A stretch of DNA of 64,000 bases from Oligoflexia bacterium (lineage in GTDB: Bacteria > Bdellovibrionota > UBA1018). Below, in pieces: positions 1 through 8,587 of this stretch. The notes under the pieces were generated by a model that saw only the letters and a program-made list of their open reading frames with translations, had not been told where the DNA came from and searched no databases. The stretch covers positions 1 through 64,000 of the forward strand of contig JAMPXJ010000018.1 of the NCBI GenBank assembly GCA_023701205.1. Direction: 5' to 3'. The number at the start of each line of letters is the position of its first letter. Position 1 is the first letter of the stretch. Made by a program: the position numbers and the translations under genes.

Positions 1-33
1 CGGCGGAGTCCGCGGACTCCGCGGACTCCGCCG
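1..33. repeat. Short tandem repeats coding for the acidic insert of rng
   Basis: Nine-base units of the form GACTCCGCG/GAGTCCGCG are repeated three to four times at the window edge. They encode the repeated SAD/SAE residues on the minus strand, so this is an in-frame coding microrepeat that could vary in copy number. Its left boundary is not visible. Confidence 0.6.
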
Positions 34-397
34 ATTGCGGAGCTTCCGCCTCGGCGCCTGTCGCGCCGGCTTCGCCCGATTCCGTCGATTCCGACGCCTC
101 ACCGGTCGCGGCAATGGCTTCGCCCGCCGCTCCGACCGGCGCGCCTTCCTCCTCCTCCCAGATCTCGGAATGGACATAAACGTCGTCCACATAGAGGAAC
201 GCGGCTTTTTCCAACCCGATGTCCACGAAGGCGGCCTGCATCCCCGGCAGAACCCGGGTCACGCGGCCCTTATAAATATTGCCGACGATTCCTTTTCCGG
301 AAGCCCGCTCGATGAGCATTTCCTGGATTTCGCCGTTTTCCTGCAAAGCGATCCGCGTCTCGGGGAGCGATGCGTTGATAATCAGTTCGGTAGCCAT
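1..397 (-). CDS. rng: Ribonuclease G/E family, N-terminal part (runs off the left edge)
   Basis: Endoribonuclease of the RNase E/G family, which processes rRNA and decays mRNA in the cytoplasm. The 132 visible residues start MATELIINASLPETRIAL and continue with the family hallmark KGIVGNIYKGRVTRVLPGMQ, then AAFVDIGLEKAAFL, which is the start of the S1 RNA-binding domain. After VYVHSEIW the S1 domain is interrupted by an acidic, alanine/serine-rich low-complexity stretch (about residues 78-132) that is still running at the window edge, ending in repeated ES/DSA units. A strong AAGGAG lies 6 bases before the ATG. The catalytic DNase I-like domain is outside the window, so G and E cannot be separated by length. 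The short N-terminus without an extension fits RNase G. Confidence 0.9.
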   Translation of the reverse strand, partial: MATELIINASLPETRIALQENGEIQEMLIERASGKGIVGNIYKGRVTRVLPGMQAAFVDIGLEKAAFLYVDDVYVHSEIWEEEEGAPVGAAGEAIAATGEASESTESGEAGATGAEAEAPQSAESAESADSA

Positions 398-450
398 GAA
401 TTTCTCCTTCTCGGCTGCAAGCGGTCCGACCCCGTGGGGCGGCGCTCACA

Positions 451-822
451 TCACCAGTTAAGGGAAACCACAGGCGTCCAGAACAGCGGGGGACGAGAGC
501 GGGCAACACCCGCCAACGAAGCCAGTCGAGAAGCATCGGGTCCGGACCTCAAGGTGAGATCCTCCCCTTCCGGCGATCCGGAACCACTGAAAACCGTCCA
601 TCCAATCCCAAAGACCGCACCCGCCAGGGCGCCGTACAGGAGATTCGAAGTATGTTGCCCCGGCTGATCGTAAAAGGGCAAAATGGATGCTCCCAAAACT
701 GTTCCCACGGCTGTACTGAAGCCAATGGTTTCCAAAGTATTTCCCGAATCGGCACGCGCCATCTGCGGCGCAGTGATTGAAGTCATGAGCGCGATGAGCA
801 AGCCCAAGACGGGAAGAAACAA
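451..822 (-). CDS. Small predicted exported/membrane protein of unknown function
   Basis: About 123 residues if translation starts at TTG 822, or 111 residues from the ATG at 786. The TTG start gives a convincing signal peptide (FLPVLGLLIALMTSITAPQMARA, cleavage likely after ARA). The mature part holds two small-residue hydrophobic stretches, a glycine/alanine-rich segment near STAVGTVLGASILPF and a second near LLYGALAGAVFGIGWTVF. These look like a two-helix glycine-zipper hairpin, as in many small envelope proteins. No recognised family. There is no good Shine-Dalgarno for either start, and the frame stays open upstream to about 1071, so the start is uncertain. It lies just upstream of rng on the same strand with a 53-base gap, so the two may be co-transcribed. 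Confidence 0.55.
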   Translation of the reverse strand: MFLPVLGLLIALMTSITAPQMARADSGNTLETIGFSTAVGTVLGASILPFYDQPGQHTSNLLYGALAGAVFGIGWTVFSGSGSPEGEDLTLRSGPDASRLASLAGVARSRPPLFWTPVVSLNW

Positions 823-1218
823 CCTGTTAAAAATCCCAAAACTTAAAAGCTTTCTTGAAAGCTTGCCCGGTATGTCGGACCCGCTGGACCCACAGGACCC
901 ATGGGCTGAATCTCCGTATACGGTTTGTTGTTCCGAGTTACGCGATGGATTCAAAGCCGGGCTCAAAGAAGCCAAATTAACGAATTTATCAAGAGCGGCG
1001 CCGTACACGACTGACGATTGACTGAGCCAAGGCGCGCGGCACGCTCCACCTTTCTTTCTTATTGCTAACAATTCCGACTTACCACTTCAAGTAAAAAGTT
1101 GAATAGGCAGGCTCAGCCTCGGAATGCGCAGCGCAGCAATCCCTTCCTGCCACGCTTAAGCGGCTTTCGCGTCAAAATAAGGTGGAAAAGCGAAAGATTC
1201 CGGCATTTATTAGGGCGG
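823..1218. other. Divergent intergenic region between the small exported protein and deoB
   Basis: About 396 bases that must carry the promoters for deoB (plus strand) and for the gene at 451-822 (minus strand). No convincing consensus sigma-70 pair was found. The right part (about 1060-1215) is more AT-rich than the genes around it. A TTGAAT at about 1099 is a possible -35 without a good partner. An inverted repeat at 847-864 is listed separately. The minus frame of the small protein is open through much of the left part, so part of this region could be coding if that gene starts further upstream. Confidence 0.5.
847..864. repeat. Inverted repeat, possible operator
   Basis: AAGCTTTC-TT-GAAAGCTT: two perfect 8-base arms around a 2-base centre, 25 bases upstream of the proposed start of the minus-strand gene at 451-822. 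The position fits a repressor or activator site in the divergent promoter region. No matching regulator is encoded in the window. Confidence 0.35.
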
Positions 1219-2463
1219 ATGAATTCCACCTTGTTTGATCGCGTCGTATTGATCGTTTTGGATGGAGTTGGCGCAGGCGAGCTTCCTGACGCCCAGCTTT
1301 ATGGCGACCATGGCTCCAACACCCTGGCCAATCTGGCCCGCACGCTGAAATGCCAGGAAGGGCGTCCCTTGCGGCTGCCCAATCTTCAAGCCCTCGGCCT
1401 GGGCAACCTCACCCCGATGGAGGGTGTGCCCGCTCGCAATCCCGGGGAAGGCGAAGGAGCCTTTGGCCGCGCCCTCGAGAAATCCCGCGGCAAAGACACG
1501 ACCTCCGGCCATTGGGAGATGGCGGGCCTCATTGTCACCAAACCCTTCAAGACCTTTCCCGCGGGCTTCCCCGCGGACATCGTGGACCGCTGGATCCGGG
1601 AAAACCGACTTCCCGGAGTCCTTGGCAACCGTACCGCGAGCGGTACCGAGATCATCCAGGAGCTGGGCGAGGAACACGTTCGCACCGGCAAGCCGATTCT
1701 TTACACGAGCGCGGACAGCGTCTGGCAGGTCGCCGCGCACGAGGAGGCATTCGGGCTCGAACGCCTTTATGAAATCTGCCGCTCGGCCCGCCGCCTGTGC
1801 GACGAGCTCGGCGTGAGCCGCGTGATCGCGCGGCCGTTCGTCGGCACCCCTTCCGAAGGAGTTCCGTTCAAGCGCACCTACCACCGCAAGGACCTTTCGG
1901 TGACGCCTTTTGCCCCGAGCTACCTCGACCTGCTCCAGGAACGGGGCATCCCGACGCTGGGCATCGGAAAAATCTCCGCCATCTATGCCGGTCGCGGCAT
2001 CGGGAGGAACATCGATACCGCCGGAAACACCGACGGCCTCCGCGTGCTGCTCGAACAGCTCGATCAGCAGAAAACAGGGCTGATCTTCTGCAACCTGATC
2101 GACTTCGACATGCTTTACGGCCACCGGCGCGACGTCCCGGGCTTCGCCGGCGCGCTCGAGGAATTCGACCGCGCGCTGCCGGAAATCAAGAGACGCCTCG
2201 GATCGCGCGACCTGCTCATCCTGACCTCGGATCACGGAAACGATCCCTCGTTCGACCCGAAAACCCGCGGCACGGACCACACGCGGGAGCACGCTCCGAT
2301 CCTGGCTTATTCGCCCGCGCAGCGCCGGGCCGGGCCGGTGGACCTCGGCACGCGCGAAACCTTCTCGGATATCGGAGCTACCGTGACCCAGGCCCTCCTC
2401 GGAAAGGAAGGCAACGCTTTCGGGCTTCCCGGAACGTCTTTTCTCGGGGAGCTGGGCCTATGA
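1219..2463 (+). CDS. deoB: Phosphopentomutase
   Basis: Interconverts (deoxy)ribose 1-phosphate and 5-phosphate, linking nucleoside phosphorolysis to central metabolism in the cytoplasm. The 414-residue protein belongs to the alkaline-phosphatase-like metalloenzyme superfamily. It shows the N-terminal metal site [15 protein letters not shown], the catalytic threonine region [12 protein letters not shown], and the C-terminal metal ligands [28 protein letters not shown] 1219 was chosen over an upstream in-frame ATG at 1099 because the family begins with [11 protein letters not shown] and the GGGCGG just upstream can serve as ribosome site. First gene of a tight operon: its stop overlaps the deoA start (ATGA). 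Confidence 0.95.
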   Translation: MNSTLFDRVVLIVLDGVGAGELPDAQLYGDHGSNTLANLARTLKCQEGRPLRLPNLQALGLGNLTPMEGVPARNPGEGEGAFGRALEKSRGKDTTSGHWEMAGLIVTKPFKTFPAGFPADIVDRWIRENRLPGVLGNRTASGTEIIQELGEEHVRTGKPILYTSADSVWQVAAHEEAFGLERLYEICRSARRLCDELGVSRVIARPFVGTPSEGVPFKRTYHRKDLSVTPFAPSYLDLLQERGIPTLGIGKISAIYAGRGIGRNIDTAGNTDGLRVLLEQLDQQKTGLIFCNLIDFDMLYGHRRDVPGFAGALEEFDRALPEIKRRLGSRDLLILTSDHGNDPSFDPKTRGTDHTREHAPILAYSPAQRRAGPVDLGTRETFSDIGATVTQALLGKEGNAFGLPGTSFLGELGL

Positions 2464-3794
2464 TCAACCCGGCTTGGATCATCCAGAAGAAACGAGACGG
2501 CAAGGAGCTCTCCGAAAAGGAGATCCGGGATTTCATTTCGGGCGTGGCTTCGGGCCAGGTTCCCGATTATCAGGCGACGGCGCTGCTCATGGCGGTCTTC
2601 TTCCGCGGCATGAGCCTCGACGAGACGGTCGCGCTCACGCGCGCGATGCTCGAGAGCGGCCAGCGCTACGATCTTTCGGATGTGCCCGGCGCGAAGGTGG
2701 ACAAGCATTCCACCGGCGGCGTGGGCGACAAAGTATCGCTGATCCTCGCGCCGCTCGCGGCCGCCTGCGGGATCAAGGTTCCCATGATGTCGGGCCGCGG
2801 CCTGGGCCACAGCGGCGGGACGCTCGACAAGCTCGAGTCGATCCAGGGCTTCGACGTCAAGCTCACCTACGAGCAGTTCAAGGCGGTGCTCAAGCAGGTC
2901 GGCTGCGCGATGATCGGCCAGAGCGAGACGATCGCGCCGGCCGACAAGAAGCTCTATTCGCTGCGAGACGTGACGGGCACGGTGGAATGCATCCCGCTGA
3001 TCGTGGCCTCGATCCTCTCGAAAAAGCTCGCCGAAGGGACCGACGCCCTCGTGCTCGACGTGAAGGTCGGCAGCGGGGCCTTCATGAAGACGCGCGAACA
3101 AGCGCGCAAGCTCGCGCGCGCTCTGAGCCAGGTCGCGCGGAAGATGAATCTCCCCTGCCGGGCGCTCCTGACCGACATGAGCCAGCCTCTCGGCTATGCC
3201 GTGGGGAACTCGCTCGAGGTGGCCGAGTCCATCGCGATCCTTCGCGACCGCAAGGAGAAGGACCTGAGCTCCGCGGACCTGCGCGAGCTCACGGTTCAGC
3301 TCTGCGCCCACATGCTCGATCTCGGGAAAGCCGCGCGCAACCTTTCGGATGCCCGCAAGCTTGCCCAAAAGCGACTCGCGGATGGCAGCGCGTGGAACGT
3401 GTTCGAGCAGCTGGTGTCGACCCAGGGCGGCTCGCTCGAGCAGGTCCGCGATCCTTCGCGCCTGCCCCGAAGCGCTCGCACGCTCACCTGGGACGCGAAG
3501 AAGAAGGGCTATCTCGGACGCATGGATACCGAGGCCATCGGGCGGATCCTCGTCGAGCTGGGCGGCGGCCGGAGGAAAGCCTCGGATTCGATCGATGCCG
3601 GGGTCGGCCTGATTTTCCACAAGAAGCTCGGTGGCCGCGTCGTCGCCGGAGAGCCCCTCGTCACCGTCCACGCTCCCGCCGAAGCCCAGGGCGGCCCGGA
3701 TCTCGATGCGCTTCGGGCCCGCTTCGAGGAAGCCGTGGAGATCACGGGTGCGCGCAAGCCCGTTCCCAAACTGATTTTCGAGCAGATCGGATGA
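2460..3794 (+). CDS. deoA: Thymidine / pyrimidine-nucleoside phosphorylase
   Basis: Phosphorolysis of thymidine (and possibly uridine) to base plus (deoxy)ribose 1-phosphate, the substrate of the upstream DeoB. The 444 residues match the usual length. Visible signatures are the phosphate-binding [13 protein letters not shown] at about residue 80, the family signature [17 protein letters not shown] at about 110, and the substrate-binding region [16 protein letters not shown] at about 165. The C-terminal alpha/beta domain contains [13 protein letters not shown]. It overlaps deoB by four bases and punA follows after three bases. Whether it is strictly thymidine-specific or a broader Pdp-type enzyme cannot be read from the sequence. 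Confidence 0.94.
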   Translation: MINPAWIIQKKRDGKELSEKEIRDFISGVASGQVPDYQATALLMAVFFRGMSLDETVALTRAMLESGQRYDLSDVPGAKVDKHSTGGVGDKVSLILAPLAAACGIKVPMMSGRGLGHSGGTLDKLESIQGFDVKLTYEQFKAVLKQVGCAMIGQSETIAPADKKLYSLRDVTGTVECIPLIVASILSKKLAEGTDALVLDVKVGSGAFMKTREQARKLARALSQVARKMNLPCRALLTDMSQPLGYAVGNSLEVAESIAILRDRKEKDLSSADLRELTVQLCAHMLDLGKAARNLSDARKLAQKRLADGSAWNVFEQLVSTQGGSLEQVRDPSRLPRSARTLTWDAKKKGYLGRMDTEAIGRILVELGGGRRKASDSIDAGVGLIFHKKLGGRVVAGEPLVTVHAPAEAQGGPDLDALRARFEEAVEITGARKPVPKLIFEQIG

Positions 3795-3797
3795 AGC

Positions 3798-4664
3798 ATG
3801 ATTGAACCGACCATCTACCAGAAGATCCGCGAAGCGGTTGAGGCGATCCAGAAGCACTCGGGCGATCGATTCCCCCAAGGTCCCGCGATCGGCGTGATCC
3901 TGGGCTCAGGCCTGGGCTCGATCGCCGACGAGGCGACCGATACCGTGACGATCCCCTACACCGATATCCCTCACTTTCACGGCACCTCGGTCGAGGGGCA
4001 CGCGGGCAAGATGATCCTGGGGAATTTCCATGGGACTCCGACCGTATTCCTGCAGGGGCGCTTCCATCTTTACGAAGGATACAGGATGGCGGATGTCGTG
4101 TTCCCGACGCGCGCCGTCTGCGGGCTGGGCATTCAAACGCTCGTGCTCACCAATGCCGCCGGCGGCGTGAACACCCGTTACCGGCCGGCGGATCTCATGC
4201 TGATCGAGGATCATCTGAACCTCATGGGCGACAATCCTCTCAAAGGCCCCAACCTGGCGCAGCTGGGCCCTCGCTTTCCGGACCTGTCGGAAGCTTACAG
4301 CCATGAATGCCTGCACGTGCTCGAGCAGTGCGCGGAAGAACTGCGGATCCCCGTGCATCGCGGCGTGTATGCGGGCCTGCTCGGACCGACATACGAGACT
4401 CCCGCGGAGATCCGGATGTACCGTGCCCTGGGCGCGGATGCGGTGGGAATGTCCACGGTCCCCGAGACGATCGCCGCGAATCACCTGGGCGTCCGGGTCG
4501 CCGGGCTCAGCTGCATCACGAATCTGGCCGCGGGCCTGTCGCCGCAGAAGCTGACCCATCAGGAGGTCATCGAGAACTCGCGGCTGGGCGCCGAAAAGAT
4601 GAAACGGATCCTGCGAGCCGCGATCCCGCGCCTCGTCCATCGACCTGCCGAAGGAGGCCCTTGA
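3798..4664 (+). CDS. punA: Purine-nucleoside phosphorylase (trimeric type)
   Basis: Cleaves purine (deoxy)nucleosides with phosphate to free base and pentose 1-phosphate. The 288 residues carry the markers of the trimeric, 6-oxopurine-preferring class: VILGSGLGS near the N-terminus, QGRFHLYEGY, VLTNAAGGVN, YAGLLGPTYETPAEIRM and GADAVGMSTVPE. The base-binding asparagine in SCITNLAAGLS points to guanosine/inosine as substrates. It starts three bases after deoA and its stop overlaps the cdd start (TGATG). The operon context, feeding pentose phosphate to DeoB, supports a catabolic role. Confidence 0.94.
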   Translation: MIEPTIYQKIREAVEAIQKHSGDRFPQGPAIGVILGSGLGSIADEATDTVTIPYTDIPHFHGTSVEGHAGKMILGNFHGTPTVFLQGRFHLYEGYRMADVVFPTRAVCGLGIQTLVLTNAAGGVNTRYRPADLMLIEDHLNLMGDNPLKGPNLAQLGPRFPDLSEAYSHECLHVLEQCAEELRIPVHRGVYAGLLGPTYETPAEIRMYRALGADAVGMSTVPETIAANHLGVRVAGLSCITNLAAGLSPQKLTHQEVIENSRLGAEKMKRILRAAIPRLVHRPAEGGP

Positions 4665-5122
4665 TGCCGAAGACCCCGCGCAAGCAGCAGAAAAAGGTAT
4701 CGGCTTCCCGACGCATTCCAGCCGCACTCAAAGATCTGTGGAAAGCGGCCGCCACGGCGCGCGCCCATTCCCACTCGCCTTACAGCGGAGCGAAGGTCGG
4801 GGCCGCGATCCGCACCTCCGACGGGAGGATTTTCGCCGGCTGCAACGTGGAAAACTCTTCCTACGGAGGCACGGTCTGCGCCGAACGCGGGGCGATCCAG
4901 ACGGCGGTCGCCGCCCAGGGAAAAATCAGGATCGCCGAAATCCTGGTTTTGACCGATGCTTCCCCGGCCTGGCCTCCTTGCGGCCTCTGCCGACAGGTCA
5001 TCGCGGAATTCGCCGGGCCCGGCGCCCTGATTCATGCCTGCAATCCCCAGGGTGAATACTGGAGCACCTCCTTGGCGAAGCTGCTGCCGAACGCCTTCAC
5101 CCCGGCGCATCTGGGACGTTAG
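4664..5122 (+). CDS. cdd: Cytidine deaminase
   Basis: Zinc enzyme converting (deoxy)cytidine to (deoxy)uridine, which DeoA-type phosphorylases can then cleave. The 152 residues contain the substrate-binding FAGCNVENSSYGGTVCAERGA (catalytic glutamate after the first zinc cysteine) and PPCGLCRQVIAEF with the two other zinc cysteines, the all-cysteine site of small homotetrameric enzymes. A basic N-terminal extension of about 30 residues precedes the core. AAGGAGG, 6 bases before the ATG, is the strongest ribosome site of the operon and fixes the start. Last gene of the deo cluster before a 117-base gap. Confidence 0.93.
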   Translation: MPKTPRKQQKKVSASRRIPAALKDLWKAAATARAHSHSPYSGAKVGAAIRTSDGRIFAGCNVENSSYGGTVCAERGAIQTAVAAQGKIRIAEILVLTDASPAWPPCGLCRQVIAEFAGPGALIHACNPQGEYWSTSLAKLLPNAFTPAHLGR

Positions 5123-5123
5123 C

Positions 5124-5141
5124 GTAAAGAATATTCTTTAC
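5124..5141. promoter_or_regulatory. Perfect 18-bp palindrome, candidate operator
   Basis: GTAAAGAATATTCTTTAC is fully self-complementary. It begins one base after the cdd stop codon and lies about 100 bases upstream of the sensor-kinase start. It has no U-tract, so it is not a standard terminator. A dimeric regulator site controlling the downstream genes is the simplest reading, but no regulator can be assigned. Confidence 0.4.
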
Positions 5142-5187
5142 TGTATAGGGCAAGCGTGTCCCCGCTGACGCATCTCCATCTTTCATA

Positions 5188-5216
5188 TTGATGCGCTGCG
5201 TTATACATGGCAGAAT
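5188..5216 (+). promoter_or_regulatory. Possible sigma-70 promoter for the sensor kinase gene
   Basis: TTGATG, a 17-base spacer and CAGAAT, each box matching four of six consensus positions, 24 bases before the kinase start codon. The correct spacing and the location in the only gap between cdd and the kinase support it, but the match is weak. Confidence 0.25.
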
Positions 5217-5239
5217 GAAAGCTGACTTCAGAAGAACGT

Positions 5240-7126
5240 ATGCTCGGGGGTCTTCCCAAAATGCAAAAAGGGATCAAACGTCAGCTCCTGACTTTTTTTC
5301 TGCCTTTGCTTTTCACCTCCCTGCTCCTGCTCACCCTTTGGGCCCTGGCGGGGCCCTGGTTCGGCGCGCGCAAAGGCGGGCTGGAATGGGCCAAAAACAC
5401 GATCAAGGCTGGCGCCCTCGGCCTCCATTACCTCGAGGAAATCGCCGCGCTCCGGGCCCGCGTTCTCGCCCTGGAGCTCGCGCGGCATCCCGACATGGAT
5501 CCGGAAAAGCTGGCCTTGCGGCTGGAGCCCGATGAAGCGTTGTTCCTGGTGCCCGGGCCGGCCGCACTTCTCGCCAGCCATTCGGAGTTCCAGCCGAGCC
5601 CGGAGGAGAAGGCCTCCGCGAAAGCGGCGAGCGGCGCCCTGTTTTTCGGCGGAAAGCTCGCGATGGCCTCGCGACGGGCGCTTGGGTCGTCCGGCCGCGC
5701 CCCGCGGGAGCTCATCCTGATCAAGGCGTACACCGATCACCTGGCCAAGGACCTCTCGGAAGCCGTCGGAACCGAGATCGCGATCCTCGACCTGACGGGC
5801 ACGCCCGTAATCAGCAGCTGGCGCGACACGTCCGGCGCCTCCCTGAAGCCCGCGCTTCAGCCCGAGGTCCGGCAGGCGGTGGAACGCCTGCGCCCAGGCG
5901 AGATCTACAGCGGGATTCACACCTATGACGTGCCCAACTATCGGGGGCTCTATCTTCATCTTCCCAATCCCATTCACCGCGGGGACGATCACTTCAACGC
6001 TTTCGAGGCGATCACGCCGATAGCGGATCACCACGGGGAGGTGCTGGGCTACGTCGCGATCGCCGCACCGGTGAACGCCGTTCTTGCCGGGACGAAACGC
6101 GGCATCTGGGCTTCGCTTGTCCTGCTCGTGGTGCTTTCGACCGCCGGCTTCCTGCTCACCCGCCGCTTCGCCGACCAGTTGATCAATCCCCTGAGCGCGC
6201 TGGCGGCCGAAATCACGGGTCTGACGCGCGACATCTCCGTGAAATACGCCCATCTTCGGCCGGCGCGCGAAGCCAGCGGTCCCGCCTCGGAGCGCGATTC
6301 CGGGAGCGAGATCGACCTGCTCCGCGGATCCATACATCGGCTTCGCACCGAGATCCTCCGGGCCGACGAGATCACCACGCTCTTCGAGCAGGAGCGGGCG
6401 CGCGCCCTCTACGGCGCCAAGATGGCGTCGCTCGGCGAGATGGCGGCCACGATCACCCACGAGGTGAACAACCCCCTCGCCGCCGTCTATATGGAAGCCG
6501 AAGAGCTCGCGGAAATGAACGAGAACCGCACCTGGGAACCCACGCTCGTCGGCGAGAAGCTCCAGCTGATCCTTCGCACCGTCGAACGCGCCGCGAAGAT
6601 CGTGCGGGGACTGCTGATCTTCGCGCGCTCGGGAGAGAACCAGCCGCCCGAGCTCGTCTCGGCCGGTTCCATCCTGGACCAGACGATCCAGCTTTGCGAG
6701 AAGCAGCTCCAGCAGCGCAAGATCCGGCTCATCGTGGAGCGCGGCGCCGAGCACGCGCAACTGCACTGCCGATCGGTCCAGATCACGCAGGTCCTTTTCA
6801 ACCTGATCCAGAACGCCATAGAGGCGGTCGAGGACCGCTCCGAGCGCTGGATCCATGTCGCGATCGCCGATCGCGGCGAGCTGATCGAGTTCTCCATCAC
6901 CGACAGCGGCAGCGGGATCCCGCCCAGCCTTCAATCGCGCATCATGGAGCCGTTTTTCACGACCAAGCCCCCCGGCAAAGGCACGGGACTGGGCCTGAGC
7001 ATCTCGCGCAAGATCATCGAGGACCACAACGGAGTGCTGCGGCTCGACTCCGGCTCCGAACGCACGCGCTTTCTGATCCTCCTTCCCTGCTCCCCCTCTG
7101 GCCACTCCCGCCGTTTTATGCTCTAA
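5240..7126 (+). CDS. Membrane sensor histidine kinase (orphan)
   Basis: A 628-residue transmembrane sensor kinase. A first membrane helix (about residues 15-40) and a second (about 287-308) flank a periplasmic sensor domain of roughly 245 residues with no obvious close match. A HAMP-like linker follows. The H box MASLGEMAATITHEVNNPLA has its phosphorylated histidine at about 406. The N box NLIQNAIEAVEDR is at about 520, DSGSGIPPSLQSRIMEPFFTT follows, and the G2 box KGTGLGLSIS is near 580. The sequence resembles NtrB/DctB-type kinases. No response regulator is adjacent. ATG 5240 is the first start; ATG 5261, preceded by GGGGG, is an equal alternative. The deaminase gene follows eight bases downstream. 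Confidence 0.85.
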   Translation: MLGGLPKMQKGIKRQLLTFFLPLLFTSLLLLTLWALAGPWFGARKGGLEWAKNTIKAGALGLHYLEEIAALRARVLALELARHPDMDPEKLALRLEPDEALFLVPGPAALLASHSEFQPSPEEKASAKAASGALFFGGKLAMASRRALGSSGRAPRELILIKAYTDHLAKDLSEAVGTEIAILDLTGTPVISSWRDTSGASLKPALQPEVRQAVERLRPGEIYSGIHTYDVPNYRGLYLHLPNPIHRGDDHFNAFEAITPIADHHGEVLGYVAIAAPVNAVLAGTKRGIWASLVLLVVLSTAGFLLTRRFADQLINPLSALAAEITGLTRDISVKYAHLRPAREASGPASERDSGSEIDLLRGSIHRLRTEILRADEITTLFEQERARALYGAKMASLGEMAATITHEVNNPLAAVYMEAEELAEMNENRTWEPTLVGEKLQLILRTVERAAKIVRGLLIFARSGENQPPELVSAGSILDQTIQLCEKQLQQRKIRLIVERGAEHAQLHCRSVQITQVLFNLIQNAIEAVEDRSERWIHVAIADRGELIEFSITDSGSGIPPSLQSRIMEPFFTTKPPGKGTGLGLSISRKIIEDHNGVLRLDSGSERTRFLILLPCSPSGHSRRFML

Positions 7127-7133
7127 TGCCGAA

Positions 7134-8546
7134 GTGAAAAAACGCGGCAAAGTCCCTGCTCAGCTCGATAAAAACCGAAAGCGCGCCGAAGAGCTCTGGA
7201 TCTTCGGAGGCACGCTCCTCACCCAGGACGAGGAACGCCGGGTCCTTCGCGCCCATCTCCGCATCGTGGATGGGCGGATCGCCGCGATCACCCGCTCCCG
7301 GCCTGCTCGCCTGTCCCGGGGCGCGAAAGCCGTCGATGCGCGCGGCCTCGTCCTGCTGCCCGGCTTCGTGCAGGCGCACATCCACCTCTGCCAGACCCTG
7401 TTCCGCAACCAGGCGGACGACCTCGAGCTGATGGACTGGCTCGCCAAGCGGATCTGGATCATGGAGGCCGCGCATACGCCGGATACGCTCAAGGCCAGCG
7501 CGCAGCTCGGAATCCACGAACTTCTGTCCTGCGGCACGACCTGCATCCTCGACATGGGCACCATCCGCCACACCGAAACGATCCTTGAAGCGGTTCGCGC
7601 GAGCGGCATCCGCGCGAGCGTCGGCAAGTGCCTGATGGACCATCCGCAGACGACGCCCGAGTACCTGCGCGAGCCCACGGACGCGGCGCTTCGCGAGGCG
7701 CAGGCCCTGTTCCGGAAATGGAACGGCCGCGAGGGCGACCGGATCAGAATCTCGTACGCCCCGCGTTTCGTGATCTCATGCACCGAGCGGCTGCTCACGG
7801 AAGTCGTGCGCCTTTCGCGCGAAAGCGGCGCGCTCATCCACACCCACGCCAGCGAGAACCGCAAGGAGATCGAGATCGTCCGGGAGCTCGTGGGCTCCGA
7901 GAACGTGGAATATCTGCACCGGATCGGGATGGCGTCATCCCGCCTGGTCCTTGCCCATTGCGTGTGGCTGAACTCCCGTGAAAAGGAGATCCTGCGCGAA
8001 ACGGGAACCCACGCCGTGCACTGCCCGAGTTCCAATATGAAGCTCGCTTCCGGCTTCTCCCCGGTACCGGAGCTCCGCGCGAGCGGGGTGAATGTCGCGC
8101 TCGGCGCCGACGGAGCGCCCTGTAACAACAACCTCAACATTTTCCAGGAAATGCGCCTGGCCGCCCTGCTTCACAAGCCGGCCCATGGTCCGCGAAGCAT
8201 GCGCGCCCAGGAAGTGCTCGACATGGCAACCCGGGCCGGCGCCCGCGCGCTGGGCTGGCAAAGCGATATCGGCTCGATCGAAGTCGGAAAAAAGGCGGAC
8301 CTGGTCGCCCTGGATCTCAACCAGCCTTCCAATACCCTGCCCGCCTGGGGGCCGCTGGATTCCGAGCTGCTGGCCTCGTCCGTGGTCTACTCCTGCCAGC
8401 CGTCCGATGTGCGCTGGACCTGGGTCGACGGAAAGGCCGTCTACCGCAACGGCGAAGTTCTGGCTCTCCCGAAGGGTCCTTTGATGAAGCGGGTGCGATC
8501 GGCCCAACTGAAGATCGCCAAAAAAGTCAAAATCCAACGACTCTAA
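7134..8546 (+). CDS. Amidohydrolase: 5'-deoxyadenosine / MTA / SAH deaminase type
   Basis: A 470-residue metal-dependent amidohydrolase of the TRZ/ATZ/MtaD group, which hydrolytically deaminates purine nucleoside derivatives. The metal site appears in order: HIH in PGFVQAHIHLCQTLFR, HTHASENRKEIE with a ligand histidine, VLAHCVWL, and the catalytic GADGAPCNNNLNIFQEMRLAALLHK. Preceding these, HCPSSNMKLASGFSPVPEL is typical of MTA/SAH and deoxyadenosine deaminases. Exact substrate specificity cannot be told from guanine- or chlorohydrolase-type relatives. Translation starts at GTG 7134, eight bases after the sensor kinase stop, without a clear Shine-Dalgarno, suggesting coupling. A lysine-rich C-terminal tail is unusual. 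Proximity to the deo operon supports a role in nucleoside turnover. Confidence 0.82.
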   Translation: MKKRGKVPAQLDKNRKRAEELWIFGGTLLTQDEERRVLRAHLRIVDGRIAAITRSRPARLSRGAKAVDARGLVLLPGFVQAHIHLCQTLFRNQADDLELMDWLAKRIWIMEAAHTPDTLKASAQLGIHELLSCGTTCILDMGTIRHTETILEAVRASGIRASVGKCLMDHPQTTPEYLREPTDAALREAQALFRKWNGREGDRIRISYAPRFVISCTERLLTEVVRLSRESGALIHTHASENRKEIEIVRELVGSENVEYLHRIGMASSRLVLAHCVWLNSREKEILRETGTHAVHCPSSNMKLASGFSPVPELRASGVNVALGADGAPCNNNLNIFQEMRLAALLHKPAHGPRSMRAQEVLDMATRAGARALGWQSDIGSIEVGKKADLVALDLNQPSNTLPAWGPLDSELLASSVVYSCQPSDVRWTWVDGKAVYRNGEVLALPKGPLMKRVRSAQLKIAKKVKIQRL

Positions 8547-8549
8547 TCC

Positions 8550-8578
8550 TTGACAGTGCCGGACGTTTAAGGCAATTT
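8550..8578 (+). promoter_or_regulatory. Probable rplU-rpmA promoter (-35 box clear, -10 weak)
   Basis: A perfect TTGACA at 8550-8555 sits directly after the deaminase stop codon and 33 bases before the rplU start. At a 17-base spacing the -10 position reads CAATTT, a poor match, so only the -35 box is convincing. A promoter here is expected for a ribosomal protein operon. Confidence 0.4.
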
Positions 8579-8587
8579 GCGGCGTCT

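Noticed and set aside
1797..2459. Open reading frame continuing upstream of deoA
   Set aside because: It lies within deoB in another frame. The deoA family start, the ATGA overlap and the homology all begin at 2460.
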